A DNA stretch of 64,000 nucleotides from positions 2,232,001 through 2,296,000 of the forward strand of contig NZ_JALLPL010000001.1 in assembly GCF_023276355.1 (NCBI RefSeq). Direction: 5' to 3'. Within the stretch, counting starts at the first letter, position 1, and every line of letters starts with the position of its first letter. The DNA comes from Haloplanus sp. XH21. Lineage in GTDB: Archaea; Halobacteriota; Halobacteria; Halobacteriales; Haloferacaceae. The notes under the pieces were generated by a model, which did no database searches, was not told the origin of the DNA, and saw only the letters and a program-made list of their open reading frames with translations. A program made the translations under genes and the position numbers. Below are positions 15,500 to 23,603 of this stretch, one piece after another.

Positions 15500-16534
15500 A
15501 TGGATCGCCCGCTCGTCGCGGTCGTACTCGCTGGCGGCGTCGGCTCGCGGCTCTATCCCGCCAGCCGGAGTCACCGCCCGAAGCAGTTCCTCTCGCTGGA
15601 CGGCGTGGGACGACGCCAGCGTGACACCCAGGCCGACTCCCTGCTCGAACGCACCGTCGCCCGCGCCGGCTTCGCCGACGATGTCGTCGTCTCGACGCGC
15701 CCCGCCTTCGCCGACGCCGTGCGCGAGGCCGTCCCGGCGGCGTCCGTCGTCGTCGACCCCGTCGGAAAGGATACCGGCCCGGCGCTGACGTACGCCACCC
15801 ACCACATCGCCGAACGGTTTGAGGATCCCGCCGTGCTCGCACTCCCGAGCGATCACACCGTCGCGGGCGACTTCGAGACGCCTGCCCGTCGAGGGGCCCG
15901 CGTCGCGGCCGAGACTGACTCGCTCGTCACGTTCGGCGTCGAGCCAACCCGCCCCGAAACGGGCTACGGCTACATCGAACCCGGCACCGACCACGGCGAC
16001 TACGCCAACGTCGCGACGTTTCACGAGAAACCGGACGCGGAGACGGCGGCGCAGTACGTCGACCGCGGCTACTACTGGAACGCCGGTATCTTCGCGTGGA
16101 CCCCCGACGCCTTCCTGTCGGCGGCGCGGGCGTCGCCGCTGGCCGCGCTCGTGGACGCCCTCGACGACGGCGACCCTGAAGCGGGTTTCCGCGCCATCGA
16201 CCCCGTGAGCGTCGATCATGCGGTGTTCGAACGCGCGAGGGATGCGGTCGTCGTCCCGCTTGATGTCGCGTGGGACGACCTGGGCGCGTGGGATGCGCTC
16301 GAACGCGTCGTCTCGCCCGACGGCGACGGAAACGTCGTCGCCGACGGGGCCGACCTCACGGCTCTCGATGCGACGGACAACGTCGTCGCCGGCGACGACG
16401 TCCACGTCTCGCTGATCGGCGTCGAGGGACTCGCGGTCGTGGCGTACGACGACCGGATGCTCGTCGTCCCGAAGACGGAGACCCAGCGCGTCCGGGAACT
16501 GGTAGCGAAACTGCGAGAAGACGAGCTGTTCTAA
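15500..16534 (+). CDS. manC: Mannose-1-phosphate guanylyltransferase
   Basis: A 344-aa nucleotidyltransferase making GDP-mannose from GTP and mannose-1-phosphate, for surface glycan and glycoprotein synthesis. The N-terminal signature AGGVGSRLYPASRSHRPKQF (GxGxR and PKQ) is at residues 11-30, followed by the LPSDH motif near 115, GYGYIEPGT and VATFHEKPD. The left-handed helix C-terminus is short and there is no isomerase domain, so this is the monofunctional type. The ATG at 15500 lies 9 bp after the composite palindromic element. Confidence 0.88.
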   Translation: MDRPLVAVVLAGGVGSRLYPASRSHRPKQFLSLDGVGRRQRDTQADSLLERTVARAGFADDVVVSTRPAFADAVREAVPAASVVVDPVGKDTGPALTYATHHIAERFEDPAVLALPSDHTVAGDFETPARRGARVAAETDSLVTFGVEPTRPETGYGYIEPGTDHGDYANVATFHEKPDAETAAQYVDRGYYWNAGIFAWTPDAFLSAARASPLAALVDALDDGDPEAGFRAIDPVSVDHAVFERARDAVVVPLDVAWDDLGAWDALERVVSPDGDGNVVADGADLTALDATDNVVAGDDVHVSLIGVEGLAVVAYDDRMLVVPKTETQRVRELVAKLREDELF

Positions 16535-16545
16535 TCCGGCGTGCG

Positions 16546-17010
16546 TTATCGGGACTGTCGGACGCGCACGGTGCCATCGGTGGTGACGCCGACCAGAAGC
16601 GGTGCCTGGACTTCGCGACCCTGCACTGCGTCGCCGGCCTCGTCGCTGACGATTTTCATCAGATCCGGGGCCGTGTGGTTGACCTTGACGCCCGCTGAGT
16701 CACACGCGTCGTAGACGAGTTTGGGGACATCGTAGAGGTCGGTGTCTTCGTCGACTTCGACCCGGACGGGGGCGGTCAGCGCCTCGGCGAACGCGACGGT
16801 TTCGCGCGCTTTCTCGACGTTGGTCCGGGCGCTGGATTCGATGCTCGAGACGTTCGCCCGCGAGGTGCCGAGCAGTCCCGCGATGGTGGACTGGCGCACG
16901 TCGCGTTCGCGAAGCGCCAGCACCTCGGCCTGCCGCCGCGTCAGAATACTCTTCTCGGCGTCGAAACCAGCGCGTTCGAGCAGGGAATCCGCGTCCGGGT
17001 CGTCGTCCAT
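16546..17010 (-). CDS. tfx: Tfx family DNA-binding protein
   Basis: A 154-aa archaeal transcription factor. The N-terminal HTH reads ILTRRQAEVLALRERDVRQS followed by TIAGLLGTSRANVSSIESSA, the typical LuxR/sigma-like helix-turn-helix of Tfx. The C-terminal part (VEVDEDTDLYDVPKLVYDA, LMKIVSDEAGDAVQGREV) is the Tfx effector-like domain. The founding member activates the fmdECB operon of Methanothermobacter; the halophile target is unknown. Start at ATG 17010 (MDDDPDADS); the upstream ATG 17046 would add 12 residues. The 12-bp convergent gap to manC means they are not co-regulated as an operon. Confidence 0.85.
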   Translation of the reverse strand: MDDDPDADSLLERAGFDAEKSILTRRQAEVLALRERDVRQSTIAGLLGTSRANVSSIESSARTNVEKARETVAFAEALTAPVRVEVDEDTDLYDVPKLVYDACDSAGVKVNHTAPDLMKIVSDEAGDAVQGREVQAPLLVGVTTDGTVRVRQSR

Positions 17011-17085
17011 AACCCGGGATATACGCTCAGCCCATAAAAGAGCCACTTCGTCCGGTCCACCGCCGGTACCGCGGCGTCAGCGACG

Positions 17086-17550
17086 CTATCCGCCCCAGAA
17101 GTTGTCGCGACTGCCCAACTGCTCGGGCCGGCCGGAGTCGGTGTCGGACGAATCGGACTCCTGACTCTCGGCGTCGGCCTCGTCTTCGACCTCAACCTCC
17201 TCTCCCTCCTCGTCTTCGAGCGGGAGTCGTTCGACTTCCGCCGCCGTCGCGTGATTGGACTTCACGCGGTCGACGCGGACGCGCGCCCGGGCCGGCGGGA
17301 GCGTGCCGTCGACGAGGACGATGAAGCCGTCCTCGGTGCGGCCGACGCCTGCGCCACTCTCGTGGATGTCGGTCACCTCGACGACGAGCTCCTCGCCGGG
17401 TTTCACCGGCTGTTGCTTCAGGTCGGAGATGGGCATATCGTAGTGGTTACACCACTCGGCACCCCCGCGATCGCCGTAGTGCTGACACCCCATTCCCTGG
17501 ATCCGCTCCGAGAAACTGGGGCAGTCGTCGGCGAGTGGACAGTTCGCCAT
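17086..17550 (-). CDS. TRAM-domain protein with N-terminal cysteine cluster
   Basis: A 154-aa protein. Residues 4-34 contain cysteines (CPLADDC, GMGCQHYG, WCNHYD), likely a metal-binding patch. A TRAM domain follows at about 50-110 (GEELVVEVTDIHESGAGVGR, DGFIVLVDGTLPPARARVRV), an OB-like beta barrel that binds RNA. The C-terminus is an acidic Glu/Asp/Ser tail. Archaeal TRAM proteins have been proposed as RNA chaperones. It is divergent from the L40e ribosomal gene, consistent with a translation-linked role, though this is inference. Confidence 0.8.
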   Translation of the reverse strand: MANCPLADDCPSFSERIQGMGCQHYGDRGGAEWCNHYDMPISDLKQQPVKPGEELVVEVTDIHESGAGVGRTEDGFIVLVDGTLPPARARVRVDRVKSNHATAAEVERLPLEDEEGEEVEVEDEADAESQESDSSDTDSGRPEQLGSRDNFWGG

Positions 17551-17651
17551 AACGTCGACTACTCCACCGGCCGTCTAAACGCTTGCGTTGTACCGACCCG
17601 CGTTCGGTGACACTCGCAAGCGTTATGACGGTCGCCCCGGAATCGGGAGGT

Positions 17652-17801
17652 ATGGCTAAGTTCGAGGAGGCGGAACGGCGCACGCTCGATAAACAGATCT
17701 GTATGCGGTGCAACGCGCGGAACCCCAAGCGCGCCGAGCGGTGCCGAAAATGCGGCTACAAGAAGCTCCGGCCGAAGGCGAAAGAGCCGCGCAGCGCCTG
17801 A
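17652..17801 (+). CDS. rpl40e: 50S ribosomal protein L40e
   Basis: A 49-aa zinc-ribbon ribosomal protein of the large subunit. The sequence [20 protein letters not shown] followed by [12 protein letters not shown] gives the CxxC...CxxC zinc site and the basic C-terminus of L40e. Length matches archaeal L40e. The ATG at 17652 is the only start that gives [15 protein letters not shown]. Confidence 0.95.
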   Translation: MAKFEEAERRTLDKQICMRCNARNPKRAERCRKCGYKKLRPKAKEPRSA

Positions 17802-17822
17802 TTTTCGCGCCGTTACCGCCGT

Positions 17823-17990
17823 TCATACGGATTATTGTAACTGTGTCCCGGTGGTTCGCTGGGACAGTCCAGCAACCCACCGGTGATGAGAGGGAGTATC
17901 GTAACTGTCCAGAGATTCTCGCCGGCCCGTCACGGTGAGAATCTCTGATGACTTCCGATGATTCCTCTGACTCACAATAAACCGTATCAG
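17823..17990. repeat. Composite palindromic element B, inverted relative to A
   Basis: About 168 bp, the same nested arrangement as element A but in the opposite orientation. Termini are TCATACGGATTATTGTAACT on the left and (reverse complement of the right) TGATACGGTTTATTGTGAGT. The embedded module starts GAGAGGGAGTATCGTAACTG and has inner stem AGATTCTCGCCG against AGATTCTCACCG; again it interrupts the outer element at its AGTCA. The right terminus supplies the TGA stop codon of the MBL gene (17987-17989). Confidence 0.8.
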
Positions 17991-18601
17991 TCGTATTTTG
18001 GTTCCCGTCGCTCCGCGCGCGAGAGCGCCCGATCGATCACGTCGCGAACACTCTCGTCGTCGGCGTGAAACGGGTCTCCGTGGCCGGCGTACATCGCCGT
18101 CACCGAGTCGGGAAGCCGAGACAACAGCGTCCGCAAACTCTCGATGAGGCGCTCGCGTGACTGTCCCGGCTTGTCCGTGCGGCCGAAACTCCCGTTCTCG
18201 AACGCGCCGTCGGTGTAGACGACGACATCGCCGCTGAACAGGCGGGTGTCGCTCACGAGGGAAACGTGGTCGTCGGCGTGGCCCGGCGTGTACACGACCT
18301 CGAAGACCTCGTCGCCCATCTCGACGGTGTCGCCGTCGACGAGGGGCGCCGTCCGCCGCGGATGGTCGGCGTGGGCGCGGAGGTCGGCGTCGAACGCGTC
18401 GAGAACCGCGTCCAACCGACCGACGTGATCCGCGTGCTGGTGGGTGAGGACCACCTGTTCCAGGTCGTCGACGTGGTCCGCGACGACGTCGGCGACACCC
18501 GGCATCGTCCCCGCGTCGACGAGCGTCGGGTGCTCGCCGGTGACCAGATAGGCGTTGCACGTGAACTGCTCCGCGTCAGCCGTGACGTTGATCACGTCCA
18601 T
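17987..18601 (-). CDS. MBL-fold metallo-hydrolase
   Basis: A 204-aa metallo-beta-lactamase fold hydrolase. Ligand motifs: VVLTHQHADHVGRLDAV (HxHxDH), HADDHVSLVSDTRLFSGDVV (third His and bridging Asp), and MYAGHGDPF (last His). The family includes thiol-ester hydrolases of the glyoxalase II type and persulfide dioxygenases; the substrate here is open. The ATG at 18601 starts MDVINVTADAEQFTCNAYLV, the first strand; the ORF upstream is not protein-like. The gene reads into composite element B, whose terminal TGATACGG provides its stop codon. Confidence 0.88.
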   Translation of the reverse strand: MDVINVTADAEQFTCNAYLVTGEHPTLVDAGTMPGVADVVADHVDDLEQVVLTHQHADHVGRLDAVLDAFDADLRAHADHPRRTAPLVDGDTVEMGDEVFEVVYTPGHADDHVSLVSDTRLFSGDVVVYTDGAFENGSFGRTDKPGQSRERLIESLRTLLSRLPDSVTAMYAGHGDPFHADDESVRDVIDRALSRAERREPKYD

Positions 18602-18704
18602 ACCTCCCACGCCGTCGGGCAGAAGGATAAAACGGGGAACTTCCGGCTGGATCGGTTGGGGGCTGCACATGTTTTTTGGTCGTGCGCTACCTATAGTCAC
18701 ACGT

Positions 18705-18881
18705 ATGGGCTTCGGGAGCTACGATGAGTCCGAACAGGAGAATCAGGAGTTAGACGCCGACCTCGACGACAACGAAGGGGTCGAAACGTCAGAAGCGGAC
18801 CACCGGGGGTCGGTCGAATTCGAGATCGGGGCATCGAACGACGAACTACTCGACCGTCTCAAAGACATCAAAGACGAGTGA
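18705..18881 (+). CDS. Small acidic haloarchaeal protein (DUF5786-like)
   Basis: A 58-aa very acidic protein starting MGFGSYDESEQENQELDADL and ending LLDRLKDIKDE. I recognise the MGFGSYDESEQ start as a conserved halophile family (DUF5786, from memory), function unknown. A TATA-like T-run lies about 30 nt upstream. Its stop codon overlaps the GTG start of the next gene as GTGA, indicating translational coupling. Confidence 0.7.
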   Translation: MGFGSYDESEQENQELDADLDDNEGVETSEADHRGSVEFEIGASNDELLDRLKDIKDE

Positions 18882-19447
18882 AGTCGGGCGCGCGGGCGCT
18901 CGGTGTCGCGGAATCGTTCGCCAGGAGGGACGACGGGAGCACCCTCTGTGGCGCCGTCGTTCGTGCTGACCGAACCGCCGACGGCTTCGCCTTCGGCACG
19001 TGTACCATCGGTGGCACGGACGCGACAGACGCCATCGCGTCGCTGTACACCACGGCAGATCGCGCGGACGTTCAGTATCTCTTGCTCGCCGGCATCGCGC
19101 CCGCGTGGTACAACGTCGTCGACCTGCACGGCCTGCACGCCGCCGTCGATCGGCCCGTGCTCTCGGTGTCGTTCGAGACGAGCCCCGGTCTGGAGCCGGC
19201 ACTCCGAGAACAGTTTTCGGGGTCAGCGCTGCAGGAACGCCTGCAGCGGTATCGCGCCCAACCGCCACGCCACGAACTCGACGTGGGCGGCGAGACGGTG
19301 TACGTCCGCGGGGTGGGCACTGACCCGGAGCATGCCGCCGAGGTCGTTCGCGGGTTCACCGTCGACGGCGGGCGGCCCGAACCGCTCCGAGTGGCGCGAC
19401 TGGCCGCCCGGGCGGCCCGGACGTTCCGCACGGACGGGGAGGCTTAA
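18878..19447 (+). CDS. DUF99 family protein (endonuclease V-like fold)
   Basis: A 189-aa archaeal protein. Blocks ALGVAESFARRDDGSTLCGA, VQYLLLAGIAPAWYNVVDLH and RPVLSVSFETS match the DUF99 family, which is related in fold to endonuclease V; the biochemical role is not established. The GTG start overlaps the previous stop by 4 bp (GTGA), so the two form an operon. Stop at 19445-19447 lies 25 bp before the uracil-DNA glycosylase, suggesting the three are transcribed together and supporting a nucleic-acid role. Confidence 0.82.
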   Translation: MKSGARALGVAESFARRDDGSTLCGAVVRADRTADGFAFGTCTIGGTDATDAIASLYTTADRADVQYLLLAGIAPAWYNVVDLHGLHAAVDRPVLSVSFETSPGLEPALREQFSGSALQERLQRYRAQPPRHELDVGGETVYVRGVGTDPEHAAEVVRGFTVDGGRPEPLRVARLAARAARTFRTDGEA

Positions 19448-19472
19448 GCCGCCGGCCTGCGGCCCTGTGTGC

Positions 19473-20063
19473 ATGGTCGATACCCAGGGTCCCGACGTGT
19501 GTGCCTGCGAGCGCTGTCCGGCGCTCGTCGAGTCGCGGAGTCGGATCGTCAACGGCACCGGCCCGGACGACGCCGCCCTGCTGTTCGTCGGCGAGGCGCC
19601 CGGTGCCAACGAGGACGAACAGGGCGAACCTTTCGTGGGCCGGTCCGGATCAGTGCTCGACGACGCTCTCCGGGACGCCGGCCTCGTCCGCGCCGACGTG
19701 CGCATCACCAACTGCGTCCGGTGTCGCCCGCCCGAGAACCGTGATCCGCGGGGCGAGGAGCTCGACAACTGCGCCGAGTTTCTGGACCGGGAGATCGACC
19801 ACGTCGATCCCGATGTCGTCGTCACCCTTGGCAAGGTCCCGGGGGAGCGCCTCCTCGACCGCGACGTGGGCGTCACGTCGGAAGCGGGATCGGTGGTGGA
19901 GGCGCGTCTCGGCGGCGAGTGCCGACGCGTAGTCATCTGTCTGCATCCGGCGGCGACGCTGTACGACCGGAGCCAGCGGGAGGCGTTCGACGAGGCGGTA
20001 GCGACGGCTGCCGATCTCGTTGGCGCGGGCGAGAGCGACCAGTCGCGGCTGGGCGATTACTGA
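19473..20063 (+). CDS. udg: Uracil-DNA glycosylase, family 4 type
   Basis: A 196-aa iron-sulfur uracil-DNA glycosylase that removes uracil from DNA at the start of base-excision repair. The N-terminal CACERCPALVESR and later NCVRCRPPENRDP and NCAEFL supply cysteines for the [4Fe-4S] cluster. The active-site block FVGEAPGANEDEQGEPFVGR is at residues 36-55 and the C-terminal VVICLHPAATLYDR holds the HP motif. Family 4 versus 5 cannot be settled with certainty. The 3' end overlaps the convergent oxidoreductase gene by 7 bp. Confidence 0.9.
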   Translation: MVDTQGPDVCACERCPALVESRSRIVNGTGPDDAALLFVGEAPGANEDEQGEPFVGRSGSVLDDALRDAGLVRADVRITNCVRCRPPENRDPRGEELDNCAEFLDREIDHVDPDVVVTLGKVPGERLLDRDVGVTSEAGSVVEARLGGECRRVVICLHPAATLYDRSQREAFDEAVATAADLVGAGESDQSRLGDY

Positions 20064-21205
20064 CGACGCCCGTCGAATCGGTCGATACGGAACGGTTCGA
20101 CGGGCGCCGTCGTCTCGCCGTCGAGCGCGAGGTCGGCCAGCGCCTCCCCGATAGCGCTGGCGAACTTGAACCCGTGGCCGGAGAAGCCCGCACCGACGAC
20201 GACGTTCTCGTGGTCGGGATGGATGTCGACGAGGAAATCGCTGTCCGGCGTGTTCGTGAACATGCAGGTCGAGAGCCGCATGGTCGGCCCGGCGGCCGAC
20301 GGGAAGTATCGCTCCGTGAACGACCGGAGGATCCGCTCGTCCTCGTGGTCCGGTTCGCGGGCCAGTTCGGACGGTGATCCCGTCTCCTCGCGGTGGCGGT
20401 ACTTCCCGACCTTGAACCCGGGAATCTCGTAGGTCGGGAAGCCGTAGAAGTGGCCCTCCGGCACGTCGGCGACGAACACGGGGAAGTTCTCGGGCGCGAA
20501 CCGCTCCGGTTCGGTGGGCTGGAACCAGCCGAGCACCTGTCGTTCGGGCTGCAACAGTCCCGAGAGCGAGGGGAGAAGCTGCCCGGTCCACGCGCCGGCA
20601 GTCACGACCAGCCTGTCGGCGACGTACTCCCCTCGGTCGGTCCGGACGGTGACGCCCGTCTCGTCGGCGTCCCAGCTTTCGACCGTCTCGCGCGCGCGGA
20701 CCGTCGCGCCGTGGTCGTGCGCGGCCTGGACGTGGGCGACGATACACTGCTCGCAGTGGAGGAACCCGCCGTCAGCCTGGTAGACGGCGCGGTGCTCTGG
20801 AGGGAGGTCGTAGCCGGGGAATCGCTCGTTCAGCACCGCTCCGGATAGTTCGTCGTGGTCGATGTCGTGGGCCTCGCAAGCGCGTTTCGACCCGGCGTAG
20901 ACGCTCTCGTCGTCGTCGGGGCCGACGTCGACGCTGCCGACCGCGTGGAGCAGTTGCCGGGGATGGGTCGCATCGAGCCGGTTCCAGAGCGCGAACGCCC
21001 GCCGGACGAGCGGAACGTAGGCGGGGTCCTCGTACTGGGGGAGACGGATGATCCTGGAGACGCCGTGCGACGACCCCTGGGCGTGAGGGATGTCGTACCG
21101 TTCGAGGCCGACGACATCGCAGCCACGGCGGGCGAGATGGTAGGTCGCGGCACTGCCCATCCCGCCGACGCCGAGGACGACGACAGCACACTCCGTGCGG
21201 GTCAT
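20057..21205 (-). CDS. solA: FAD-dependent amine oxidase, sarcosine/N-methyltryptophan oxidase type
   Basis: A 382-aa flavoenzyme oxidising N-methyl amino acids with O2. The N-terminal Rossmann motif VVVLGVGGMGSAATYHLARR is at residues 7-26, followed by GLERYDIPHAQGSSHGVSRI, the conserved block near the covalent FAD site in monomeric sarcosine oxidases. The C-terminus has TCMFTNTPDSDFLVDIHPDH and VVVGAGFSGHGFKFASAIGE, where the conserved Cys of TCMFTNTPD is the covalent-flavin position. The substrate is not determined by sequence. ATG 21205 was chosen because it is immediately before the Rossmann strand. Confidence 0.88.
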   Translation of the reverse strand: MTRTECAVVVLGVGGMGSAATYHLARRGCDVVGLERYDIPHAQGSSHGVSRIIRLPQYEDPAYVPLVRRAFALWNRLDATHPRQLLHAVGSVDVGPDDDESVYAGSKRACEAHDIDHDELSGAVLNERFPGYDLPPEHRAVYQADGGFLHCEQCIVAHVQAAHDHGATVRARETVESWDADETGVTVRTDRGEYVADRLVVTAGAWTGQLLPSLSGLLQPERQVLGWFQPTEPERFAPENFPVFVADVPEGHFYGFPTYEIPGFKVGKYRHREETGSPSELAREPDHEDERILRSFTERYFPSAAGPTMRLSTCMFTNTPDSDFLVDIHPDHENVVVGAGFSGHGFKFASAIGEALADLALDGETTAPVEPFRIDRFDGRRQ

Positions 21206-21328
21206 TGTCGGGTGGCCGGACGCCGCCCACATAACGTTCCGGGAGAGCGCTGGTGGCGCCGACCGCCAGTCCTGGCGACGGATGGCCGCAACGGAAACCC
21301 ACTTCACCACCGCTCCCGAAGCACCGGT

Positions 21329-22033
21329 ATGAGCCTGTCCGAAGCGCCGTCGGAGACGCTCGCGGACGTGGTCATCGTCGACTACGGCCTCGGCAACCTC
21401 CGCTCGGCCACGCGCGGCCTCGAACGCGCCGGCGCTGACGTGACGATCACCGACGACCCGGGCGACTTCGCCGACGCCGACGGCATCGTCCTGCCGGGCG
21501 TCGGCGCGTTCCGCGAGGGGATGGAGAACGCGGGGCCGTACCGCGAGGCCCTGGCGGACGCCGTCGACCGCGGGCAACCCGTCTTCGGCATCTGTCTCGG
21601 CATGCAGATGCTACTGACGACCAGCGAGGAGGCCGATCACGCGGGCGAGGGCGAAGTCGTCGGCCTCGATTTCATTCCCGGGAAGAACGTGCGCTTCGCC
21701 GAGGGGCAGACGGTCCCGCATATGGGCTGGAACGAACTCGCCGTCGAGCGCGAGCACCCGATCGTGACGGGCGTCGCAGACGCCCCCGGGACCGATGCCG
21801 GTCCCGAGGGTGGCTCCGTCGACGGCGAGTACGCCTACTTCGTCCACTCCTACTACGCCGACCCCGAGAACGACGAGGCGGTCGTCGCCACGTCCGATCA
21901 CGGCCGTCGCTTCCCCGCCGTCGTCGCCAACGAGGACGGCACCGTCTTCGGCACCCAGTTCCATCCCGAGAAGAGCGGTGAGACGGGGTTGACCATCCTG
22001 CGGAACTTCGTCGACATCTGTTCGACGGCGTAA
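21329..22033 (+). CDS. hisH: Imidazole glycerol phosphate synthase, glutaminase subunit
   Basis: A 234-aa class I glutamine amidotransferase that supplies ammonia to HisF in histidine synthesis. The nucleophile is in QPVFGICLGMQMLL (oxyanion PGVGAF at about 55), and the catalytic His/Glu are in FGTQFHPEKSGETG. An insertion of about 20 residues (DAPGTDAGPEGGSVDGE) is rich in acidic and Gly residues, a halophile feature. No other his gene is beside it, so the pathway genes are dispersed, as usual in haloarchaea. Short spacer (51 bp) to pheA on the same strand. Confidence 0.93.
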   Translation: MSLSEAPSETLADVVIVDYGLGNLRSATRGLERAGADVTITDDPGDFADADGIVLPGVGAFREGMENAGPYREALADAVDRGQPVFGICLGMQMLLTTSEEADHAGEGEVVGLDFIPGKNVRFAEGQTVPHMGWNELAVEREHPIVTGVADAPGTDAGPEGGSVDGEYAYFVHSYYADPENDEAVVATSDHGRRFPAVVANEDGTVFGTQFHPEKSGETGLTILRNFVDICSTA

Positions 22034-22084
22034 GCCGGGGCACGACCCGACGCGTTTTTGCCACGCTCCCGTGAACGACCGTCC

Positions 22085-22888
22085 ATGGAAGCCATCACGC
22101 TCGGCCCGTCGGGCACCTACTCGCATCGCGCCGCGCGAGCGGTTGCGGACGAGGTGACGTTCAGCGAGTCGGTCACCGCCATCGTCGAGGCCGTCGCGGC
22201 CGGCGACTACCGCCGTGGTGTCGTCCCCATCGAGAACAGCATCGAGGGGAGCGTCACCGAGACGCTGGACGCCCTCTCCAACTACGACGTGGCCGTCGTC
22301 GAGGAGGTGGTGACGCCCATTCGGCACGCCCTCATCGCGCAGTCGCCGTCGTTCGACGTGGTCGCGAGTCACTCGCAGGCGCTGGCGCAGTGTCGGGGCT
22401 TCCTCGAAGCCGAATATCCGGACGTGGAACTCGAAGCCGTCGCGAGCACCGCCCGTGGCGTCGAGCACGCCCGCGAGGACAGCAGCGTCGCCGCCATCGC
22501 CCACCCGGACAACGCCGGCGACGACCTGGAGGTCATCGCGGAGGACATCCAGGACCGAAGCTCCAACGCCACCCGGTTTTTCGTCATCGCGCCCGCAGAC
22601 GAGCGCTCCGACGCCGGCGGCAAGTCGACGATAATCGTCAACCCGAACGCCAACTATCCGGGCCTCCTGCTGGAACTGCTGGAGGCGTTCGCCGACCGCG
22701 ACATCAACCTCTCACGCGTGGAGTCGCGACCGACCGGCGACCGCCTCGGCGATTACCTCTTCCACATCGACTTCGAGGCGGGCCTGTACGAACGCCCCGC
22801 CAGCGACGCCGTCGAAGAGGTGGAATCCATCGCGGCCGACGGCTGGGTCCGACGGCTTGGCTCCTACGACACGAGACACGTGGTCTGA
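22085..22888 (+). CDS. pheA: Prephenate dehydratase
   Basis: A 267-aa enzyme converting prephenate to phenylpyruvate in phenylalanine synthesis. The catalytic domain spans residues 1-180 with GPSGTYSHRAA, PIENSIEGSVTETLD and the SSNATRFFVI (TRF) motif. A C-terminal ACT domain (about 190-265) carries the phenylalanine-feedback motif INLSRVESRPTG. The gene is monofunctional, without chorismate mutase. The stop TGA (22886-22888) forms the first three bases of a palindromic element. Confidence 0.94.
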   Translation: MEAITLGPSGTYSHRAARAVADEVTFSESVTAIVEAVAAGDYRRGVVPIENSIEGSVTETLDALSNYDVAVVEEVVTPIRHALIAQSPSFDVVASHSQALAQCRGFLEAEYPDVELEAVASTARGVEHAREDSSVAAIAHPDNAGDDLEVIAEDIQDRSSNATRFFVIAPADERSDAGGKSTIIVNPNANYPGLLLELLEAFADRDINLSRVESRPTGDRLGDYLFHIDFEAGLYERPASDAVEEVESIAADGWVRRLGSYDTRHVV

Positions 22889-22970
22889 TACGGATTATTG
22901 TAACTGGGTCCCTGTGATTCGCCGAAACAGTCCGGCGAATCACCGTAATGACTTACGATAAACCGTATGA
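22886..22970. repeat. Palindromic element, copy 4 (simple form)
   Basis: An 85-bp uninterrupted copy. Left arm TGATACGGATTATTGTAA then an internal loop CTGGGTCCCT, then inner stem GTGATTCGCCG (11 bp, perfect). The reverse complement of the right arm reads TCATACGGTTTATCGTAA then GTCATTACG then GTGATTCGCCG. Loop bases are AAACAGTC. The first three bases are the pheA stop. Confidence 0.85.
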
Positions 22971-23048
22971 ATCCGACGTGCGGGCTGCTAGCCGCCGTCC
23001 TGCGGTCTTTATCTTCTCACAGCGCGAGTGGATAGCTGGAGAACAAAG

Positions 23049-23456
23049 ATGCAACCAATCAACTACGTCAGCGAATTCGACGACCTGTTCGAGCGCATGA
23101 GCCGGAACTTCGGCGGTCACAGCCACGCCGACGCCGACTTCCCCGTCGACGTGCTCCGTCGCGACGACGAACTCGTCGTGACGGCGGATATCCCCGGATT
23201 CGACTCGCCGTCGGTCGACGTCTCCGTCGACGACGACCTGCTGACGATCCGGGCCGACAGCGAGACGGAGACGGCCACGGACGATGGGGCGTACGTCCGA
23301 CGCGAGCGCCGACACCAGTCGGTGCGACGGACCATCCGCCTCCCGGCGACCGTCGACGAGGACGGCGCATCCGCGACGTACCGGAACGGCGTCCTGACGG
23401 TGACGCTGCCCGTCGAGACGGAGACGGACGCAGTGCAACACATCGACGTCGAGTGA
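23049..23456 (+). CDS. hsp20: Small heat-shock protein, Hsp20/alpha-crystallin family
   Basis: A 135-aa ATP-independent chaperone that holds unfolding proteins. The alpha-crystallin domain covers residues 35-125: PVDVLRRDDELVVTADIPGF, DLLTIRADSE, and YRNGVLTVTLPV, the G-x-L core motif. An N-terminal arm (YVSEFDDLFERMSRNFG) and a short C-terminal tail frame it. The stop TGA (23454-23456) abuts another palindromic element. Stand-alone gene, probably induced by heat, though I see no distinct operator. Confidence 0.9.
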   Translation: MQPINYVSEFDDLFERMSRNFGGHSHADADFPVDVLRRDDELVVTADIPGFDSPSVDVSVDDDLLTIRADSETETATDDGAYVRRERRHQSVRRTIRLPATVDEDGASATYRNGVLTVTLPVETETDAVQHIDVE

Positions 23457-23515
23457 GCCGGATTATTGTAACTGTGTACCGGTGGGTCGCCGCCCCTGAT
23501 CGGTGACCGCCGGAC
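23454..23515. repeat. Palindromic element, half copy
   Basis: About 62 bp. The left arm is complete: TGAGCCGGATTATTGTAACT, then GTGTACCGGTGGGTCGCCG. The right arm is degraded; only CGGTGACC and CCGG remain to pair. The left terminus begins with the hsp20 stop codon. Confidence 0.6.
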
Positions 23516-23571
23516 CTGACGGACGACCGTCCACACGGGGCGATCGCGGCGTGGCGATTGCGGTATAGGAG

Positions 23572-23580
23572 TTATTTTAG
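23572..23580 (+). promoter_or_regulatory. TATA box of leuS
   Basis: TTATTTTAG centred about 28 nt before the leuS ATG at 23604, the spacing of a leaderless haloarchaeal transcript. Confidence 0.5.
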
Positions 23581-23603
23581 GTCGGGGGTTCCTGAGCCCG
23601 GAT

